From NCBI GenBank assembly GCA_003215355.1, contig QCKL01000007.1, forward strand, positions 1 to 58,471: 58,471 nucleotides of DNA, in the 5' to 3' direction. Under the pieces are notes generated by a model, which was not told the origin of the DNA, did no database searches, and saw nothing but the letters and a program-made list of their open reading frames with translations. A program made the translations under genes and the position numbers. Of this stretch, positions 48,366 through 58,344 are shown one piece after another (position 1 is the first letter of the stretch; each line of letters starts with the position of its first letter). The stretch is from Prochlorococcus sp. AG-409-O23 (lineage in GTDB: Bacteria; Cyanobacteriota; Cyanobacteriia; PCC-6307; Cyanobiaceae).

Positions 48366-48608
48366 CTAGTAAGTCAGATGTGGTTGCAAGCCATTGAGTG
48401 GGTATCGGACTGTTCTCCAAGATCCGCTATGAGTCATAACTTCAACTCCAATAGCTCTCTGGCTTAAAGAACAATTCATCCCTTGGCCATCGCACCAGTC
48501 CTTGGCCGCACCAATTGCAGCTTCTATTGAATCGTAAGGAGCATCCAGAACAGGATGGGGACTGCCATCAAGACCCACCAACCTATAAAGCTTGCGATGA
48601 AGCGCCAT
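48366..48608 (-). CDS. Small conserved cyanobacterial protein, unknown function
   Basis: An 80-residue soluble protein: LYRLVGLDGSPHPVLDAPYD, then AAIGAAKDWCDGQG and IGVEVMTHSGSWRTVRYP. The pattern of an N-terminal strand, one helix and C-terminal strands suggests a compact alpha/beta domain. I do not recognise a named family. It is just upstream of the thiamine-binding gene on the same strand, probably one transcript. Confidence 0.65.
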   Translation of the reverse strand: MALHRKLYRLVGLDGSPHPVLDAPYDSIEAAIGAAKDWCDGQGMNCSLSQRAIGVEVMTHSGSWRTVRYPLNGLQPHLTY

Positions 48609-48713
48609 CTATGTTCGCTTGCCCAACTGTCACCTATTTTCTCACGGCTTGGTTGAACATGACAACTGATGATAAAAATAGAGGGTTTTCACCTATAGGA
48701 GAAGAGGCAATTT

Positions 48714-50339
48714 TTAAATGATCGGCCTTGAATCTTCTTGCGGGACAATGTCCCTCTGTGGGTGCAAAGACTTAGTCCCATTTTCTGCAACTAGCCGATT
48801 GAGCGCATTTACATACGCTTGAGCCGCTGCAACTACTACATCAGTATCTGCAGAGTGTCCTGAATAAAGCTTGCCTTGATGTCGTAATCGAATAGTTACT
48901 TCTCCCATTGCATCAATACCTTCAGTAACCGACTTAACTGAAAACTCAATTAATTCATTCGGCTGACCAGCCAACTCATCTAGAGCCCTGCAAACAGCAT
49001 CTACTGGTCCAGTACCCACAGCAACTGCTGTCTCTTCATGGCCATCTTGATTGACAAGAGTAATCGTCGCTGTTGGCCTAAGCGCGCTACCGCAGCTCAC
49101 CTGAACAAGGCGCAATTGAAAGCAAGCTTCAGGCTGCTGAACCTGTTCACTAACTATTGCTTCAAGATCTCTATCCGTAATATCTCTTTTGCGATCAGCC
49201 AAATCTTTAAATCGCGCGAAAGCTTCGTTTAGATCTTCTCTATTCAAGTCATAGCCAAGCTCCTCAAGTCTTGCCCTGACTGCGCTTCTTCCACTTAACT
49301 TTCCTAAAGAGATTCTATTGTCTGAAAGCCCAACTGTTCTGGCATCAACTATTTCATATGTGAGCCGATTTTTAAGTACGCCATCCTGATGAATACCAGA
49401 CTCATGCGCAAATGCATTGGCCCCAACTATTGCCTTATTGGGCTGAACAACCATCCCAGTAAGGTTTGAAACAAGTCTAGAAGTCTTTGTTATTTCTTCA
49501 GTACGAACTGCAGTGAGAGGAGTTGGGCTGGCCTCGTCACGCCCCAAAAAGGGATTGAAATATCTTCGTCGAACATGTAAGGCCATAACCAATTCTTCAA
49601 GCGAGGCATTACCAGCTCTTTCACCTATTCCATTAACTGTGCATTCCAGTTGTCTAGCTCCATTCTTTACTGCCTCAAGAAAATTAGCCACTGCCAAACC
49701 AAGATCATTATGTCCATGTACCGACAAAATAGCTTCATCAATATTCGATACATTTTCATCTATTCCAGCAATTAATTCACCAAATTCAGACGGCGTTGTA
49801 TATCCAACTGTATCTGGAATGTTAATAGTCCCAGCGCCTGAAGCTATTGCAAGTTCTATTACCTCATAGAGAAAAGATGGGTCGCTTCGTGCAGCATCTT
49901 CACAGGAAAATTCAACATCATCTACCAACGATTTTGCATAGCCAACCATCTCAGGGACAATCTTCAGGACTTCTTCTCGACTCTTGCGAAGCTTATGTTC
50001 AAGATGTATATCACTAGTAGCAATAAAAGTGTGAATACGTTTTTTTGGCGCAGGTGCAACAGCTTCAGCACAAGCTTTAATGTCATCTCTTGAAGCTCGA
50101 GCAAGGCCGCAAATAGTTGGTCCGTCTTCGCCACCAACAAGTTCAGCAATTCGATTTACCGCAGCAAAATCTCCCTGACTCGCAAAAGGGAAACCTGCCT
50201 CAATTACATCAACTCCTAATCTTGCAAGTTGTTGAGCAATCGCCAGTTTTTCCTCCAAATTAAGGCTTGCCCCAGGTGACTGCTCTCCATCACGAAGGGT
50301 GGTATCAAAAATTACAACTCGGCCTGGGTCTTTGGCCAT
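48714..50339 (-). CDS. leuA: 2-Isopropylmalate synthase
   Basis: First committed step of leucine synthesis, joining acetyl-CoA and 2-oxoisovalerate. The 541-residue protein begins with [20 protein letters not shown] and has [20 protein letters not shown] with the metal His residues, [14 protein letters not shown], and a C-terminal LeuA allosteric domain (from about residue 400) that allows leucine feedback. The length fits the long form. Confidence 0.97.
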   Translation of the reverse strand: MAKDPGRVVIFDTTLRDGEQSPGASLNLEEKLAIAQQLARLGVDVIEAGFPFASQGDFAAVNRIAELVGGEDGPTICGLARASRDDIKACAEAVAPAPKKRIHTFIATSDIHLEHKLRKSREEVLKIVPEMVGYAKSLVDDVEFSCEDAARSDPSFLYEVIELAIASGAGTINIPDTVGYTTPSEFGELIAGIDENVSNIDEAILSVHGHNDLGLAVANFLEAVKNGARQLECTVNGIGERAGNASLEELVMALHVRRRYFNPFLGRDEASPTPLTAVRTEEITKTSRLVSNLTGMVVQPNKAIVGANAFAHESGIHQDGVLKNRLTYEIVDARTVGLSDNRISLGKLSGRSAVRARLEELGYDLNREDLNEAFARFKDLADRKRDITDRDLEAIVSEQVQQPEACFQLRLVQVSCGSALRPTATITLVNQDGHEETAVAVGTGPVDAVCRALDELAGQPNELIEFSVKSVTEGIDAMGEVTIRLRHQGKLYSGHSADTDVVVAAAQAYVNALNRLVAENGTKSLHPQRDIVPQEDSRPII

Positions 50340-50701
50340 AAAGCCACCCTAATAAAGATTTAGTCAGTAATGACTATTGAAATTTAATTCTAATTCAAAA
50401 TGTGATCCCAAATGGGAAGTGCCCCAATTGACTTGTTAGCAGGATCAAGGTTTATATCAAGAATTTTCTTGAATCTTTCTAAATGCCAAGGAAAAAACGG
50501 ATCGAGGCAGAAAGCGATTACATCCTTTAGGAAGCCACATGCAAGTTCTCATAAGGACTTACGACTACTCGCAATGGACTCATTTAGAACATTCCCAAAA
50601 TAAATTGACTATGTGAGATAGAAATTATTTCTCAAATCATCTGATCAGAATTCTTAGAAGCGTAGAAAACGGTATAAATTCGATCAAACGTTGTACAGAA
50701 T
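50340..50701. promoter_or_regulatory. Divergent intergenic region between leuA and the GH57 gene
   Basis: 362 bases that must hold both promoters. A 63-codon plus-strand ORF (50412-50603) is present but has no ribosome binding site or recognisable product. Near the GH57 start, GGTATAAATTCG includes a -10-like TATAAA at about 50673. I found no riboswitch-like fold or terminator by eye. Confidence 0.4.
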
Positions 50702-52270
50702 TTGGCCAAAGGTGAACTCGCCCTGGTTCTTCACGCTCATCTCCCTTATGTGAGATCAGCAGAGTCGGGTTCATTAGAGGAGGACTGGTTTTTCCAGGCA
50801 TTAATGGAGTGCTACCTCCCTCTCATCCAAATTCTGGAAGAGGCAGCATCATCTACTGATAAAGATCCCAAAATAACTATTGGGCTTTCACCTACCCTCC
50901 TCTCTCTTTTAGAAGACTCGGATTTAAAGCAAAGATTCCCTTCTTGGCTTGAAGCTCGTCTTGATCTTCTCAATAATGTTTCAGGGCAACAAAGCAAAGC
51001 AGCAACTCACCTTTCAAACAAAATTAAAAACCAGCTAACTCACTGGAAGACATGTTCTGGAGATCTAATAAGTCGATTCGCAGATCTTCAGAAGTCAGGA
51101 ATTGTGGATCTCCTTACATGTGCAGCCACTCATGGTTACCTTCCGCTTCTTCGAGACTGTCCAGAAACTGTTCGAGGACAATTAAAAACAGCAGTCAAAG
51201 AACACAAACGCTTATTTGGAGTTGAGCCTCTAGGCATCTGGTTGCCCGAATGTGCTTATTACGAAGGTCTTGACCGCTTAATGATTGAAGCCGGTCTTAG
51301 ATATGCAGTTCTTGATGGACATGGACTTCTCCATGCCACGCCTAGACCAAGATTTGGTCTATATGCTCCAATTTGTAGCCGCAATGGTGTGGCCTTCTTT
51401 GGTCGTGATAGCGACTCCACTCTTCCAGTTTGGTCAGCAAAAGAGGGCTATCCAGGAGATCCTATATATAGAGAGTTTCATAGAGATCTTGGATGGGATT
51501 TGCCAATAGATGAGCTAAAAAAGATTGGCATAAATGATTCCAGGCCATTAGGACTAAAGCTTCACAAGGTAACCAACCAAAATTGTCCTCTTGAAGCAAA
51601 AGAAATATATGAACCTTTTCTTGCCAGCGAAAAGGTAAAGGAACATGCAAAGGAATATCTATGTGGACGAAAGACTCAATTAGATCGCCTAACAACGACC
51701 ATGCAGAACAAGCCACTATTAGTGGCACCATTTGACGCAGAACTTTTTGGCCATTGGTGGTTCGAAGGGCCTTCTTTCCTATCCGAATTGTTTCGTCAGG
51801 CAACTCATGAAGGTGTCAAATTCACTCATCTAAAAGACGTACTTACAAAAAGCAAAACACTTCAATTATGTGAGCCCTGCCCTTCTAGTTGGGGTCAAGG
51901 AGGGTTCCACGATTATTGGCTAAATGAAAGTAATTCCTGGGTTGTTCTTGAGTGGAGTAAAGCCGGGCAAGCAATGGTTGATAGATGTAGAAAGAAGATC
52001 TCAAGTCAGTCACAAATAAGAATTCTTCAGCAAGCGGCAAGGGAACTTCTTCTTGCACAGTCTTCTGATTGGAGCTTTATCCTACGTGCAGGAACCACTA
52101 CAGATCTAGCCAGAGAGCGAATAAATCGTCATCTTGAACGATACTGGGTTCTAATTAGAGCCCTAAATAACGCTGAATCACTTCCACAAGAATTTTTGAA
52201 AGATATAGAAAAAGAAGACTGTCTTTTCCCATTAGTTGATATCAAAGACTGGTCACCTAAAGCCAACTAA
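50702..52270 (+). CDS. GH57 glycoside hydrolase, likely 1,4-alpha-glucan branching type (DUF1957)
   Basis: A 522-residue GH57 enzyme with a C-terminal DUF1957 region. Motifs: LHAHLPYVR at 11-19, GIWLPECAYYEG with the nucleophile Glu near 183, and PFDAELFGHWWFEGP with the acid Asp near 345. The C-terminal SDWSFILRAGTTTDLARERI is typical of bacterial GH57 branching enzymes. It probably acts on glycogen. The start is TTG 50702 (MAKGELALVLHAHLPY); ATGs further in would cut the first motif. The last 4 bases overlap the convergent crtL. Confidence 0.88.
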   Translation: MAKGELALVLHAHLPYVRSAESGSLEEDWFFQALMECYLPLIQILEEAASSTDKDPKITIGLSPTLLSLLEDSDLKQRFPSWLEARLDLLNNVSGQQSKAATHLSNKIKNQLTHWKTCSGDLISRFADLQKSGIVDLLTCAATHGYLPLLRDCPETVRGQLKTAVKEHKRLFGVEPLGIWLPECAYYEGLDRLMIEAGLRYAVLDGHGLLHATPRPRFGLYAPICSRNGVAFFGRDSDSTLPVWSAKEGYPGDPIYREFHRDLGWDLPIDELKKIGINDSRPLGLKLHKVTNQNCPLEAKEIYEPFLASEKVKEHAKEYLCGRKTQLDRLTTTMQNKPLLVAPFDAELFGHWWFEGPSFLSELFRQATHEGVKFTHLKDVLTKSKTLQLCEPCPSSWGQGGFHDYWLNESNSWVVLEWSKAGQAMVDRCRKKISSQSQIRILQQAARELLLAQSSDWSFILRAGTTTDLARERINRHLERYWVLIRALNNAESLPQEFLKDIEKEDCLFPLVDIKDWSPKAN

Positions 52271-53499
52271 TCCTTAGAGGCAGAAACCCCAAACAACATT
52301 CCAAGCCTTATCTGCCAAGGGGAAATAGAAAAAAGTTTCAACATCACAATTATCAATCTAGGTAAAGGGAGTGTATTGGCCAGGAATCCAGACCAGTCTT
52401 CTCTAGGAAGGCGAAAGAAAGTAGCAAAAAAACGACGTAAGCGACCCTCGTCGAAACTCATCAATCGTCTTAGGCCAAACTGATAAAGACGGTGTCTTTG
52501 AACAAGCTCAGGAGTCCACAAAACCTGCCAGCCTTTTTTAGCTAAAGCCGCAGAATCCAAGGGAGGATCAATTATGAGTGCATTAGCTAATTGCTTAGCC
52601 AATGCAGGAGCGCGCCTCAAAAGGGCTCCAACCATATATCCAGATGCAGGGTGAACCATGCTTGCTGCTCCACCAAATGCAAGCAAAGGTTGATTACGGT
52701 GAGGCAGAGGCAAATTCATAGGGAATAAGCAATGCTCTTCATGGATAATTTCTTCAATCTCAACACCGCGATGCACAAGTCGAGCATGAAGCCTTTTCTT
52801 CAAAGTTCCTAAAGGTAGAGCTGGCGCACAGGCCAATGAAGTCTCTTCAACGAAAAAGACACCATCACCAAAATCCATCGCATACAAAAATGATGGTGGC
52901 TCCTTCAACTCACCAGCCGCTAAGTGATCTGGACGGAAATCCATAAGAACAAACTGAGATTGTTCAACTGGAGGTGAGCTAAAGCGACCAACTACTCCAT
53001 AGGCTGCTTGTTCAGCGACTGGCCCATGATCTGGCCTCTTAATGAAACGACTTCGATGTCCACTTGCATCAATAACTACCCTGGCCAAATAACTATTACC
53101 AGAAGAACAAACCACCTCAGTCCTAGCCCCTAAAACACGAATCTCTTCAGCAGTTTCAACACACCAACTCAAATCACCACATCGAATAAGCAATGATTTT
53201 TGCAATGCGACTGGATCAAAAAGTCCATAATCAAAATAGTGATCAATTGGCGCCGAACCTTCTTCTCCAAGACCATCACCAAAATAACTAACAGTATTGG
53301 TCCAACGATGGCCCAACAAAGAAGCTAAGCCTAAAGACTCAAGTTCTTCAGCCCAAATTCCATAAGTATTAGGCCACGGTTTGTCAGGTACATGTGAAGC
53401 TAACGCTGTCACTTCAAGTCCTTGCTCTACCAACTCAGCAACAATGCAGAGAGCCGCCGGACCGGCTCCCATCACCAGTACATCGGCACAAATGGTCAA
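52267..53499 (-). CDS. crtL: Lycopene cyclase, plant-like CrtL type
   Basis: Forms the ionone rings of carotenes. The 410-residue flavoprotein has the FAD motif VLVMGAGPAALCIVAELVEQ at residues 8-27, NTYGIWAEELESLGL, VIDASGHRSRF, and the late FGGAASMVHPASGYMVGAL. Beta- or epsilon-ring specificity cannot be settled by eye; picocyanobacteria have both kinds. It lies 2 bases downstream of gyrA, so it probably shares the gyrA transcript. Confidence 0.93.
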   Translation of the reverse strand: MTICADVLVMGAGPAALCIVAELVEQGLEVTALASHVPDKPWPNTYGIWAEELESLGLASLLGHRWTNTVSYFGDGLGEEGSAPIDHYFDYGLFDPVALQKSLLIRCGDLSWCVETAEEIRVLGARTEVVCSSGNSYLARVVIDASGHRSRFIKRPDHGPVAEQAAYGVVGRFSSPPVEQSQFVLMDFRPDHLAAGELKEPPSFLYAMDFGDGVFFVEETSLACAPALPLGTLKKRLHARLVHRGVEIEEIIHEEHCLFPMNLPLPHRNQPLLAFGGAASMVHPASGYMVGALLRRAPALAKQLANALIIDPPLDSAALAKKGWQVLWTPELVQRHRLYQFGLRRLMSFDEGRLRRFFATFFRLPREDWSGFLANTLPLPRLIIVMLKLFSISPWQIRLGMLFGVSASKD

Positions 53500-53501
53500 C
53501 T

Positions 53502-56132
53502 TCAGCTAACAGAGACTTCGTCAATTCCAGTCCCATCACTGGAATCAAGCTGCGCCTCTGTATCCAATTGATCCTGAGGATCAGGTGGAACCAAAACCAC
53601 CTGAGCGAGTCGATCACCTGTATCAAGTCTCTGAAGTCGGACGCCTGTTGCAGCTCGAGATTGTTGAGGGATCTTGTCTGCTCCAGTACGAACAATTACT
53701 CCACGTTCACTGACCAGCAAGAGCTCTTCACCTTGCCCTAAGACCCTCAAACCAACCAACTCATCTCCATCTCGTCTGAACTTCATAGCTCTCAATCCCA
53801 TACCTGCTCTTTTCTGGAGTCGAAACTGAGTAACAGGAACTCTCTTACCTAATCCACTTGCTGAAGCCACCAATACCCAAGGGCCCTCGCCACTAGCAGT
53901 AGAGGCATCCGTTCCCTCCTCTAAAGCTTCATCAGAACTGCTTGCTACTTGATCAGCAAGTTCAGTAGGCAAAACATCCATGCTTACAAGCGAATCACCT
54001 GAGCGCAAGTTCATTGCCCTCACCCCTCTGGCAGTTCTTCCTAAAGGCCTGAGCTCATTATCATTAATGCGGAAGTGGATAGTCATTCCGGCCCTTGATG
54101 CAATCAAAACACTGTCGCCAGACAAAGCAAGCCTTACCCAAGTAAGTGCATCTCCCTCTTCCAATCCAATAGCAATAAGTCCATTAGAACGAATCTTGCT
54201 AAAAGCTGAAACTGATGTTCGTTTAATAAAGCCTCCTTTTGTAAGCATTAATAAATGAGTCTCATCGTCGAAAGATGTCACAGATAAAAGAGATGTAATT
54301 GCTTCTTCTCTAGGAATTGGAAGCAATTGAACCACTGGGGTACCTTTAGCGGCTCTACTGCACTGAGGCACTCGATATGCTGGGAGTGTATAAGAAACAC
54401 CACGGTCACTAAATAACAATAGAGTGTCATGATCATTGCAACTAATAAATAGTTTCACCTCCTCCTCGCCCTGACTACGTGTACCCGCTTTCCCTCGAGT
54501 TCCCCGGCTAGTTGCCTCAAACTCACTAACTGGCATTCTTTTTAGATAGCCAGTTTCGGTAAGCAAAACAACTGATCTTTCATTAGCAATTAAATCAATA
54601 TCATCTAAACCACCTCCAAGATCAAGAATCTCTGTTCGTCTTGGAGTGTAATAGCGTTCACGAAGCTTATTTAATTCATCCTGAATAATGGCAAAAACCC
54701 TCTCTCTACTGTCTAAAATATCTTTAAAGTCTGCAATCTTAGAAACCAAATCCTCATGCTCAAGTCTTATTTTATCTGCCTCTAAAGCAGTTAATCGACG
54801 TAATTGCATCTGAAGAATTGCATCTGCCTGGGTTTCAGTAAGTCCATGCTTATCCTGCAATTGTTTTCTTGCTGTAGCAGTATCAGAAGCTGCTCTTATC
54901 AAGGCAATAATAGGATCAAGCTGATCAAGGGCAAGCAGAAGGCCTAAAAGAATATGATCACGATCCTCTGCCTTGCGTAAAAAATATCGAGTTCTTCTTT
55001 CTATAGTCTCGACTCTAAAGTCTAGGAATACCTGCAACATCTTACGTAGAGTAAGTATTACAGGCTCACCATTTACAAGTGCCAGCATATTGGCACTAAA
55101 ATTAGTTTGTAATGGTGTCAATTTAAAGAGATTATTCAAAACAACCTGTGGATATGCATCTCGTCTTAATTCAACGACTATTCTCATCCCATCGCGATCA
55201 CTTTCGTCTCTAATGTCAGAAATCCCCTCTAACCTCTTATCATTAACCATATCTGCAATACGTTCGATAAGTGCTGCTTTATTTGTCTGATAAGGCAATT
55301 GAGTGACAATTACTGCATCTCTATCTGGCCTGCCAGGCGCTTCTATTGTTTCTATATTCGCAACCCCTCTCATCGTTACCGATCCTTTTCCTGAAAGATA
55401 GGTTTCACGTATTCCATTTCTTCCAAGAATCTGACCACCTGTTGGGAAATCTGGCCCAGTGATTATTTGCATCAAATCTTGATCAGTCGAGTCCGGCTTA
55501 GAAATCAAAGCTTGGAGACCATCGATCAATTCACCAAGATTATGTGGAGGGATATTGGTTGCCATGCCAACCGCTATACCCGATGAACCATTAAGAAGTA
55601 ACTGTGGAATGCGAGCAGGTAAAACAGTTGGCTCCTGCTGAGAGCCGTCAAAATTGTCAGAGAAATCAACTGTCTCAGCCTCAATATCTTCAAGAAGGCT
55701 GTCTGTGGTTAGAGACTGCAAGCGCGACTCGGTATATCGCATTGCAGCAGGAGGGTCATTATCAACAGAGCCAAAGTTGCCATGCCCATCTATCAAAGGC
55801 ATTTGCATTGAGAAATCCTGAGCCATGCGCACAAGGGCGTCATAAACCGCAGTGTCTCCATGAGGGTGATACTTGCCCAACACCTCTCCAACCACTCGAG
55901 CACATTTCCTATAAGGCCTGTCACTTGTAAGCCCAAGCTCATACATCGCATAAAGGATTCTGCGATGAACTGGCTTAAGACCATCTCGAGCATCAGGTAG
56001 AGCCCTACCCACAATGACGCTCATCGCGTACTCCAAGTAGGAGCGCGACATCTCATTACGCAGGTCTGTCTGGATGATCCGATCGTCGGACTCGCCGGGA
56101 CCACCGCTACTGGGGCCCACAGGATCAGCCAT
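53502..56132 (-). CDS. gyrA: DNA gyrase subunit A
   Basis: Type II topoisomerase subunit that cuts and religates DNA. From ATG 56132 (MADPVGPSS) it has 876 residues; ATG 56150 in frame adds six. The catalytic Tyr lies at about residue 133 in [29 protein letters not shown] precedes it, and the C-terminal beta-pinwheel begins near [11 protein letters not shown] GyrA-box-like segment, SRGTRGKAG, supports gyrase rather than topoisomerase IV. crtL follows after 2 bases. Confidence 0.95.
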   Translation of the reverse strand: MADPVGPSSGGPGESDDRIIQTDLRNEMSRSYLEYAMSVIVGRALPDARDGLKPVHRRILYAMYELGLTSDRPYRKCARVVGEVLGKYHPHGDTAVYDALVRMAQDFSMQMPLIDGHGNFGSVDNDPPAAMRYTESRLQSLTTDSLLEDIEAETVDFSDNFDGSQQEPTVLPARIPQLLLNGSSGIAVGMATNIPPHNLGELIDGLQALISKPDSTDQDLMQIITGPDFPTGGQILGRNGIRETYLSGKGSVTMRGVANIETIEAPGRPDRDAVIVTQLPYQTNKAALIERIADMVNDKRLEGISDIRDESDRDGMRIVVELRRDAYPQVVLNNLFKLTPLQTNFSANMLALVNGEPVILTLRKMLQVFLDFRVETIERRTRYFLRKAEDRDHILLGLLLALDQLDPIIALIRAASDTATARKQLQDKHGLTETQADAILQMQLRRLTALEADKIRLEHEDLVSKIADFKDILDSRERVFAIIQDELNKLRERYYTPRRTEILDLGGGLDDIDLIANERSVVLLTETGYLKRMPVSEFEATSRGTRGKAGTRSQGEEEVKLFISCNDHDTLLLFSDRGVSYTLPAYRVPQCSRAAKGTPVVQLLPIPREEAITSLLSVTSFDDETHLLMLTKGGFIKRTSVSAFSKIRSNGLIAIGLEEGDALTWVRLALSGDSVLIASRAGMTIHFRINDNELRPLGRTARGVRAMNLRSGDSLVSMDVLPTELADQVASSSDEALEEGTDASTASGEGPWVLVASASGLGKRVPVTQFRLQKRAGMGLRAMKFRRDGDELVGLRVLGQGEELLLVSERGVIVRTGADKIPQQSRAATGVRLQRLDTGDRLAQVVLVPPDPQDQLDTEAQLDSSDGTGIDEVSVS

Positions 56133-56285
56133 ATAAAAGCTGGATACCAATCACTAGATTATCTCGGCGACTGAAGACTTGTTGACACAAAAAGATCAAT
56201 CAATTGCACTACCAGCTCTCAGCAAGACCATCTACGCATTACTGGTAAAGACTCTTAAAATTAAAAATCCAACTTGGAGCAAGCA

Positions 56286-56879
56286 ATGAGTGAAGATGAA
56301 GTAGCTAAATCACAGGCTGGGGCAAGAAGTTTAGAGACTTCTACATCTTTTACTTCTGCTTCGATGGCATCAACTGGGAAGGAAGTGGTTTTACCTGACA
56401 CATCCCCGAGCAAAGAAGACACTCCAACTATTAAGTCTGCACTTCCTGACAATTCAGCAGGACCTAAACGCACTTTTTCTAATGATCGGTCGTTCCCATC
56501 AGAAAAGCCAACTTCTATAACTAGTTCCACCTCAGACTTGATTGAAGGCGAAGGAGGAGAATGGGATCTTCTTTCCAGGAAGATCAAGACTTGGTGGGAA
56601 GGCCAGCAATCTTCAACCAATTGGAATCAACTTGTTCAACCTGCTCTCATTGCTATAGGCCTAGTCCTTGCAATAACTACATTTAAAATCTATGGCAGGT
56701 TGTTGAACTCTATAGATCAATTTCCACTGGCATCAGGCCTTTTTGAATTAACAGGAATTATCTGGATGATCAAGTTCACAACTTCAAATTTGCTGCGTAG
56801 CAATGATCGCCAGTCCCTGCTTGATCGAACAAAAAATCGTTGGCGAAACTTCATTGGGAGTAAAAACGACAAGCTCTGA
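56286..56879 (+). CDS. CAAD-domain thylakoid membrane protein
   Basis: A 197-residue protein. The N-terminal ~90 residues are polar, Ser/Thr-rich and probably disordered. The C-terminal part is a CAAD-like domain with two hydrophobic helices: PALIAIGLVLAITTFKIYGRLL and SGLFELTGIIWMIKFTT, preceded by the amphipathic WDLLSRKIKTWWEG. CAAD proteins include CURT1-like thylakoid proteins and anchors of aminoacyl-tRNA synthetases. The start is ATG 56286, with GGAG six bases before it; TTG 56274 is an alternative. Confidence 0.83.
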   Translation: MSEDEVAKSQAGARSLETSTSFTSASMASTGKEVVLPDTSPSKEDTPTIKSALPDNSAGPKRTFSNDRSFPSEKPTSITSSTSDLIEGEGGEWDLLSRKIKTWWEGQQSSTNWNQLVQPALIAIGLVLAITTFKIYGRLLNSIDQFPLASGLFELTGIIWMIKFTTSNLLRSNDRQSLLDRTKNRWRNFIGSKNDKL

Positions 56880-56955
56880 ACTCATCAGCTGTTCCCCACA
56901 AAACTGATTTGTCTCGTCTCAGTTGGTAGTTTGACGAGACATTATTGGGCCAGAT

Positions 56956-58119
56956 TTGAATATTCAACTCGGTCGTTCCAAGTTTGTTCGCAGGGCCTAC
57001 GGGATCGATGAGATTGCCCTGGTTCCTGGAGGTCGAACTGTTGACCCCCAAGTCACTGATACAAAGTGGCAAATCGGTGGGATCGAGAGAAAAATCCCCA
57101 TCATTGCCAGTGCAATGGATGGTGTCGTTGATGTAGGAATGGCAGTTGAGCTCTCAAAACTTGGTGCTCTGGGCGTTTTAAATCTTGAAGGTATTCAAAC
57201 GCGCTACGAAGAGACAGCTGAAGTACTTAATCAAATCTCATCAGTTGCAAAAGATAATTTCGTGCCACTTATGCAAGAAATTTATAGCCAACCAATAAAG
57301 CAGGAATTAATTACCAAAAGGATCAAAGAGATAAAGGCCCAGGGAGGTATTGCAGCAGTAAGTGGTACCCCTGCTGCAGCCATCCGTTTTAAAGAGACTC
57401 TTACTCAAGCTGGTGCGGATCTTTTCTTTGTTCAAGCCACAGTTGTATCAACTGAGCACATTGGGCCTCAAGGCCAAGAAAGCCTAGATCTCAAGGATCT
57501 TTGCAAAAGCATTGGGATACCTGTAGCAATTGGAAACTGCGTTACCTATGAAGTCGCAATTGAGCTAATGCGTGCTGGAGCCTCAGGTGTCATGGTTGGC
57601 ATAGGTCCTGGGGCCGCATGTACTTCTAGGGGGGTACTCGGAGTTGGCATACCTCAAGCCACCGCAATAGCAGATTGTGCAGCTGCACGCGATGACTATG
57701 AGAGAGAAAGTGGAAGATATGTACCAGTAATCGCTGATGGTGGCATTGTCACAGGTGGTGACATCTGCAAATGCATAGCCTGTGGAGCTGATTCAGTAAT
57801 GATCGGGTCTCCAATAGCTAGAGCGATAGAGGCACCTGGTAATGGATTTCACTGGGGTATGGCGACACCCAGCCCAGTTCTTCCCCGAGGAACAAGAATC
57901 AAAGTGGGATCGACTGGCACTATTAAAGAAATCCTCCTAGGCCCCGCTCGTTTAGACGATGGAACCCACAACCTTTTGGGTGCAATCAAAACCTCAATGG
58001 GCACCCTTGGGGCCAAATCAATAAAGGAGATGCAAGGGGTTGAGATAGTTGTAGCCCCATCACTTCTCACCGAAGGCAAGGTTTATCAAAAGGCTCAACA
58101 ACTTGGTATGGGGAAATAA
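56956..58119 (+). CDS. guaB: IMP dehydrogenase/GMP reductase family protein without CBS domains (GuaB3-like)
   Basis: A 387-residue TIM-barrel protein. The substrate-binding loop with the catalytic Cys is [15 protein letters not shown] near residues 214-228; the flavin/IMP-type [10 protein letters not shown] and [10 protein letters not shown] follow. The start region [20 protein letters not shown] is typical. No CBS pair is inserted, so it is shorter than standard IMPDH (about 490) and belongs to the GuaB3-like class. The start is TTG 56956. Its location ahead of yfr1 and trxA is conserved in marine cyanobacteria. Confidence 0.93.
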   Translation: MNIQLGRSKFVRRAYGIDEIALVPGGRTVDPQVTDTKWQIGGIERKIPIIASAMDGVVDVGMAVELSKLGALGVLNLEGIQTRYEETAEVLNQISSVAKDNFVPLMQEIYSQPIKQELITKRIKEIKAQGGIAAVSGTPAAAIRFKETLTQAGADLFFVQATVVSTEHIGPQGQESLDLKDLCKSIGIPVAIGNCVTYEVAIELMRAGASGVMVGIGPGAACTSRGVLGVGIPQATAIADCAAARDDYERESGRYVPVIADGGIVTGGDICKCIACGADSVMIGSPIARAIEAPGNGFHWGMATPSPVLPRGTRIKVGSTGTIKEILLGPARLDDGTHNLLGAIKTSMGTLGAKSIKEMQGVEIVVAPSLLTEGKVYQKAQQLGMGK

Positions 58120-58182
58120 AGATCCTTTTTCAAGCCAACGCTTTCTGATTACTTGCTTCACAAGCGTTAGTATCTAAAGGTG

Positions 58183-58241
58183 AGGGCTTTTTAGCCCACA
58201 CACTCCTCACACCACCTTGCCCGAGACGCTCGGGCTTTTTG
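58183..58241 (+). ncRNA. yfr1: Yfr1 small regulatory RNA
   Basis: Between guaB and trxA lies a 5' stem GGGC/GCCC (58184-58187, 58194-58197), then the single-stranded block ACTCCTCACACCAC (58202-58215), the ultraconserved core of Yfr1, then the terminator stem. In Prochlorococcus MED4, Yfr1 maps to the same guaB-trxA gap, is very abundant, and pairs through this core with mRNAs of outer membrane porins. Upstream TATCTA (58171-58176) and TTACTT (58149-58154) are a plausible promoter with 16-base spacing. The 5' end is estimated. Confidence 0.9.
58219..58240 (+). terminator. Intrinsic terminator of Yfr1
   Basis: GCCCGAG (58219-58225) and CTCGGGC (58229-58235) form a perfect 7-bp GC-rich stem with a 3-base loop, followed by TTTTT. 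This is the best intrinsic terminator in the window and forms the 3' stem of Yfr1. Confidence 0.93.
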
Positions 58242-58344
58242 TCTTCACTTTTTGCGACCGTCACATTTCATACTGCTGATGTCACTAAAGACTGATTTCG
58301 GCAAAATCGGTTGCTACATTTCCCCGAGATAACCTCCCTTAGGT

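Noticed and set aside
50412-50603. 63-codon ORF between leuA and the GH57 gene
   Set aside because: No ribosome binding site, no recognisable product, and it lies in a divergent promoter region. Could be a remnant but cannot be supported.
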